From NCBI GenBank assembly GCA_963829955.1, contig CAWHKS010000001.1, positions 407,835 to 471,834 on the forward strand: a DNA stretch of 64,000 nt, written 5' to 3'. Shown piece by piece: positions 60,852 to 64,000 of the stretch (its first letter is position 1; every line of letters begins with the position of its first letter). The stretch is from DASTFY01 sp963829955. GTDB taxonomy: Bacteria > Actinomycetota > Acidimicrobiia > Acidimicrobiales > Ilumatobacteraceae. The position numbers were made by a program, and so were the translations under genes. Below the pieces are notes generated by a model. It saw only the letters and a program-made list of their open reading frames with translations. It did no database searches and had not been told where the DNA came from.

Positions 60852-61514
60852 ATGGCGACCCCGACGATCGAGGCCGTGCTGTGGGACTTCGGTGGGGTCA
60901 TCCTGACCAGCCCGTTCGACGCCTTCGCCGCCTACGAGGCGGAACACGGCCTGCCCAACGGCTTCATCCGCCACGTCAACGCCGCCAACCACCACACCAA
61001 CGCCTGGGCCCGGCTGGAGCGGGGCGAGCTCGATCCTGACGGGTTCGCGGCGGAGTTCGAGGTCGAGGCCCGGGAGCTGGGCGGCGAGGTCTCCGGCGCG
61101 CGCATCCTGGAGCTGCTGGCCGGCGAGATCCGCCCGGAGATGGTCACCGCGCTGGACCGCTGCCGGGCCGCCGGGCTGCGCACGGCCTGCCTGACCAACA
61201 ACATCGTGTCGTGGGAGGCGGACGTCGACCACGACCCGGTCCTCGCCTCCCGGGCGGTCCAGATCGCGGCGATCATGTCCCGGTTCGATGTCATCGTGGA
61301 GTCGAGCGTGATCGGCGTGCGCAAGCCCGAGCCCCACTTCTACGAGGTGGCGTGCGAGCTGCTGGCCGTCTCGCCCGAGGCGTGCGTGTTCCTCGACGAC
61401 CTGGGCATCAACCTCAAGCCAGCCCGGGCGATGGGGATGACCACCATCAAGGTCACCGAGCCCGACGCCGCGCTGGCGGAGCTGGAGGCGGTGCTCGGGC
61501 TCGACCTGCGCTGA
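60852..61514 (+). CDS. HAD-superfamily hydrolase (soluble epoxide hydrolase N-domain-like phosphatase)
   Basis: 220 residues. Motif I is AVLWDFGGVIL with nucleophile Asp and a Gly in place of the second Asp, as in the phosphatase-like epoxide-hydrolase N-domain subgroup. Motif II (LTNN), motif III (GVRKPEPHFY with Lys) and motif IV (CVFLDDLGINLKPARAMGM with DD) are intact. Cap domain of C1 type. It dephosphorylates an unknown small molecule. ATG 60852, divergent from the NYN-S1 gene (82 bases apart). Confidence 0.88.
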   Translation: MATPTIEAVLWDFGGVILTSPFDAFAAYEAEHGLPNGFIRHVNAANHHTNAWARLERGELDPDGFAAEFEVEARELGGEVSGARILELLAGEIRPEMVTALDRCRAAGLRTACLTNNIVSWEADVDHDPVLASRAVQIAAIMSRFDVIVESSVIGVRKPEPHFYEVACELLAVSPEACVFLDDLGINLKPARAMGMTTIKVTEPDAALAELEAVLGLDLR

Positions 61515-61583
61515 CCCCTCCGTTGGTGCCGCACCGGCTGGGCTCACGGGGCGGCCGAGGGCCGCCGCATAGTGTGAGCGGCC

Positions 61584-61999
61584 ATGCACCCGGCCGCCGG
61601 ACGCAACACCCCCGACCGCAACACCCCCGACCGCAACGTCCTCGGCGGGGAGCTCGAGAGCTGCTCGCTGTCCCCGCTCACGGGCTTCTACCGCACCGGC
61701 TGCTGCGAGACCGGTCCCGAGGACATCGGCGTCCACACGGTCTGCGCGCAGGTCACGGAGGAGTTCCTGGAGTTCTCGCGATTCGCGCGGGAACGACCTG
61801 TCGACCCCCAACCCCGCGTTCGGGTTCGCGGGGCTGACCCCGGGTGACCGCTGGTGCCTGTGCGCCAGCCGCTGGCTGGAGGCCTGGGAGGCCGGGAGCG
61901 GCGCCGCCGGTGTTCCTGGCGGCGACGCACGAGGCGACGCTGACCGTCATGCCCATCGAGCTGCTCCTCGACCACGCCCTCGACGCCCCCGCCCGCTGA
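61584..61999 (+). CDS. DUF2237 family protein (two frame breaks)
   Basis: About 138 residues. RNVLGGELESCSLSPLTGFYRTGCCETGPEDIGVHTVCAQVTEEFLEFS matches the DUF2237 consensus, which has Cys residues in SxCxxxxxxGxxRxGxCxTG and continues with PNPAFGFAGLTPGDRWCLCASRWLEAWEAG and HEATLTVMPIELL, found in a second frame here. Breaks near 61788 and 61903. The N-terminus has a double NTPDR repeat (DNA period 15). The function of the family is unknown. It ends two bases before the CocE/NonD gene starts. Confidence 0.82.
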
Positions 62000-62001
62000 G
62001 C

Positions 62002-63979
62002 GTGGACCAGGCCCACGTCTGGATCGTCATGGCCGACGGCGTGCGACTCGCGGCCGATCTCTACCTGCCCGACGGCGCCGGGCCGTTCGCCGCGCTGCTC
62101 GAGGCCCTCCCCTACCGCAAGGACGACCTGACCGCTTCGTACCGCCCCGAGTACCGGCGCCTCGTCGCCGAGGGTCGCTTCGCCGTCTGCAGGGTCGACC
62201 TCCGTGGCACCGGCTCGTCCGAAGGCGACGCCACCGACGAGTACCCGACGTCCGAGCAGCGCGACCTGGCCGAGGTCATCGCCTGGCTGGCGTCCCAGCC
62301 GTGGTCCAACGGGCGGGTCGGGATGTTCGGCACCAGCTACTCGGGCTTCAACTCCATCCAGATGGCCTGCGAGCGACCGCCGGCGCTCGGCGCCATCTGC
62401 GCCATCTACGCCACCGACGACCGCTACACCGACGACGTCCACTACATGGGCGGCGCGCTGCGGGCAGTCGACCTCGTCGACTACTGCCACTACATGACGC
62501 CGATGAACGCGCTGCCCGCCGGTCCCCGCCGTGTTCGGCGAGGGCTGGCGCGACGAGTGGCGACGGCGGGTCGAGCAGATGGAGCCATGGATGCTGACAT
62601 GGCTGCGGCACCAGCGCGACGGCGCGTACTGGCGGCACGGCTCATTGCGTCCCGGACTACGAGCGCATCACCTGCGCCACGATGCTGGTCGGCGGCTGGG
62701 CCGACGGCTACCGGAACAACTCGTTCCGCACCTTCGCCGCGCTGCGGTGCCCCAAGTCGCTGTTGATGGGGCCGTGGAGCCACATGAGCACGGCGAGCTC
62801 GCTCCCCGGCCCTCACATCGACCTCGTCCCCGAGATGATCCGCTGGTTCGGTCGCTGGCTTCGCGAGGACGACACAGGCGTCGACCGCGAACCGCCGATC
62901 CGCCTGTTCGTCCGCCACGCCACCCGACCGGAGCCCGACCTGGCGCACCACGAGGGCGTGTGGCGCTACGAACCGGTCTGGCCACTCGAACGCTCGCGCC
63001 CGCTGGTGCTGAACGTGAACGGGACGGGCACAGACGGGGCGGTCACGGACACGCTGACCGTCCGGCCCGATGTGGGCGTGCGGGCGTGGATCTCCTGCGC
63101 CGGCTCGCTCCCGTGGGGCCAGTCGCAGGACCTGCGCGAGGACGACGCGTGGTCGCTGACCTACGACTGGCCGGTCGACAGACGAGCCGCTCGAGATCCT
63201 CGGCCATCCGTCCGTCCGCCTGCGGTTGCGCGCCGACGCCGCGGTCGCGTCGCTGTCCGCCAAGCTCGAGGACGTCTTCCCCGACGGGACGTCGGCCCTC
63301 GTCACCCGGGGGTTCCTCAACCTGACCCACCGGACGGGCTCCGAGGACGCCGACCCCGATCCCGATCGACGAGGACGTCGAGGTGGCCGTCGAGCTGGAG
63401 GCGGCGTCCTACGTGTTCCCGCCTGGGCACCGAGTGCGCCTGGCGCTGGCCGGGACGGACTGGCCCAACACCTGGCCGCCGCCGACGCCCGTCACGCTCG
63501 CCGTCGACCGGAGCCGCGTCCAGCTCGAGCTGCCGAGCGTGGACGGTCCCGGTCCGGTGGCGGAGCCGCCGCCGTTCTCGGCGCCACCCGCACGCGGTGG
63601 CGCCGAGGACGAGGACGACTCCGACGGCGATGACATCGGCACGCCGATCTGGAGGCTGGAGCACGACGTCCTCGCCCGGCGCAGCCGGGCCGTCGTCGAC
63701 CACGGCGGAACATCCCGAGGTCCGCACGAGGCCCGGGTGACCGACTGGTACCAGGGGCAGGTCGAGGTCTCGTTGCTCGATCCGGGCCGGAGCTCGGCGA
63801 CGGCCCGGTGCCGTTTCGAGCTGGCCTGGCCCGACGTCACCTGTGCCGCGGACGCCCGACTGGAGATGGTCAGCGACGCCGATGCCTTCCATGTGACCAT
63901 CGACCTGGAGGTCACCGAAGACGGCGTTCCGTTCGCCCAGCGGCGCTGGACGGAGTCGATCGGCCGCGATCTGCTCTGA
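62002..63979 (+). CDS. CocE/NonD-type acyl esterase (S15 family; four frame breaks)
   Basis: About 659 residues, a large alpha/beta hydrolase of the cocaine-esterase / X-Pro dipeptidyl-peptidase type. The catalytic Ser is in GMFGTSYSGFNSIQ; SLLMGPWSHMS contains the catalytic His region. The C-terminal jelly-roll domain carries EDVEVAVELEAASYVFPPGHRVRLALAGTDWPNTWP, the hallmark of the family. Frame breaks near 62520, 62652, 63180 and 63362 interrupt it. GTG 62002 starts two bases after the DUF2237 stop. It would hydrolyse esters or peptides. Its C-terminus (GRDLL) ends 21 bases before the window end. Confidence 0.88.
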
Positions 63980-64000
63980 CCGCGCCACGGTCGGTGGTCA

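Noticed and set aside
1..64000. tRNA, rRNA, CRISPR arrays, insertion sequences, integrase or prophage genes.
   Set aside because: No cloverleaf, rRNA segment, repeat-spacer array or transposase/integrase motif was recognised by eye; a dedicated scan was not possible.

Overview
The window is very GC-rich DNA with tightly packed genes, many GTG and some TTG starts, and overlapping stop/start codons. Its backbone reads smc, mutM, rnc, acpP, plsX, rpmF, DUF177, a SepIVA-like coiled-coil gene, coaD, rsmD, then recG, a DAK-domain gene and rpmB. This order, a GTP-type PEP carboxykinase and an F420-type oxidoreductase point to an actinobacterium. A deep-branching lineage such as Acidimicrobiia is a reasonable inference but is not proven here. 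No rRNA, tRNA, CRISPR array, transposase or integrase was recognised.

Layout. 1-11.8 kb: truncated PotA-type ABC ATPase, smc, a divergent cNMP-binding protein plus GH1 glucosidase pair, then the housekeeping cluster on the minus strand. 11.8-23.25 kb: an accessory block inserted between rsmD and recG, rich in stress-type genes (CBS, PRC-barrel, MscS-like membrane helix protein, DUF2254, LuxR regulator, GPGG peptide plus STAS, SufR-like regulator, Tat-exported truncated haemoglobin) and small unknown proteins. 23.25-30.8 kb: recG, DAK kinase, aminotransferase, rpmB, a divergent cold-shock-like protein, pckG. 30.8-35.2 kb: a sigma-like/membrane protein, a stand-alone RAM domain, a TetR regulator with a strong palindromic operator, and a ferritin-like/membrane pair. 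35.3-45 kb: lipid or xenobiotic catabolism (Fe-ADH, phosphatase, PIG-L, CoA-transferase/racemase, hydrolase, LLM oxidoreductase, SPFH, P450, acyl-CoA ligase). 44.95-53.7 kb: a five-gene minus-strand operon with almost no spacing: START-like/beta-sandwich protein, adenylate cyclase-ATPase-TPR protein, FAD oxidoreductase, beta-sandwich protein, polyprenyl synthase. I could not match it to a described system, and it is the best candidate for something new. 53.8-64 kb: SMP-30, DUF952, metal receptor, PH-SHOCT protein, UvrD2-like helicase, exonuclease III, an NYN-S1-KRTRKK protein, a HAD phosphatase, DUF2237 and a CocE/NonD hydrolase.

Sequence quality shapes the reading. About thirty single-base frame breaks interrupt otherwise well conserved proteins, mostly at 34.8-46 kb and 57.9-63.4 kb, while the housekeeping genes at 0.8-27 kb look intact. 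They look like consensus errors rather than pseudogenes, so broken genes are listed here as single CDSs across the breaks. One such break fuses two genes into a false 1,786-residue reading frame at 46.7-52.1 kb.
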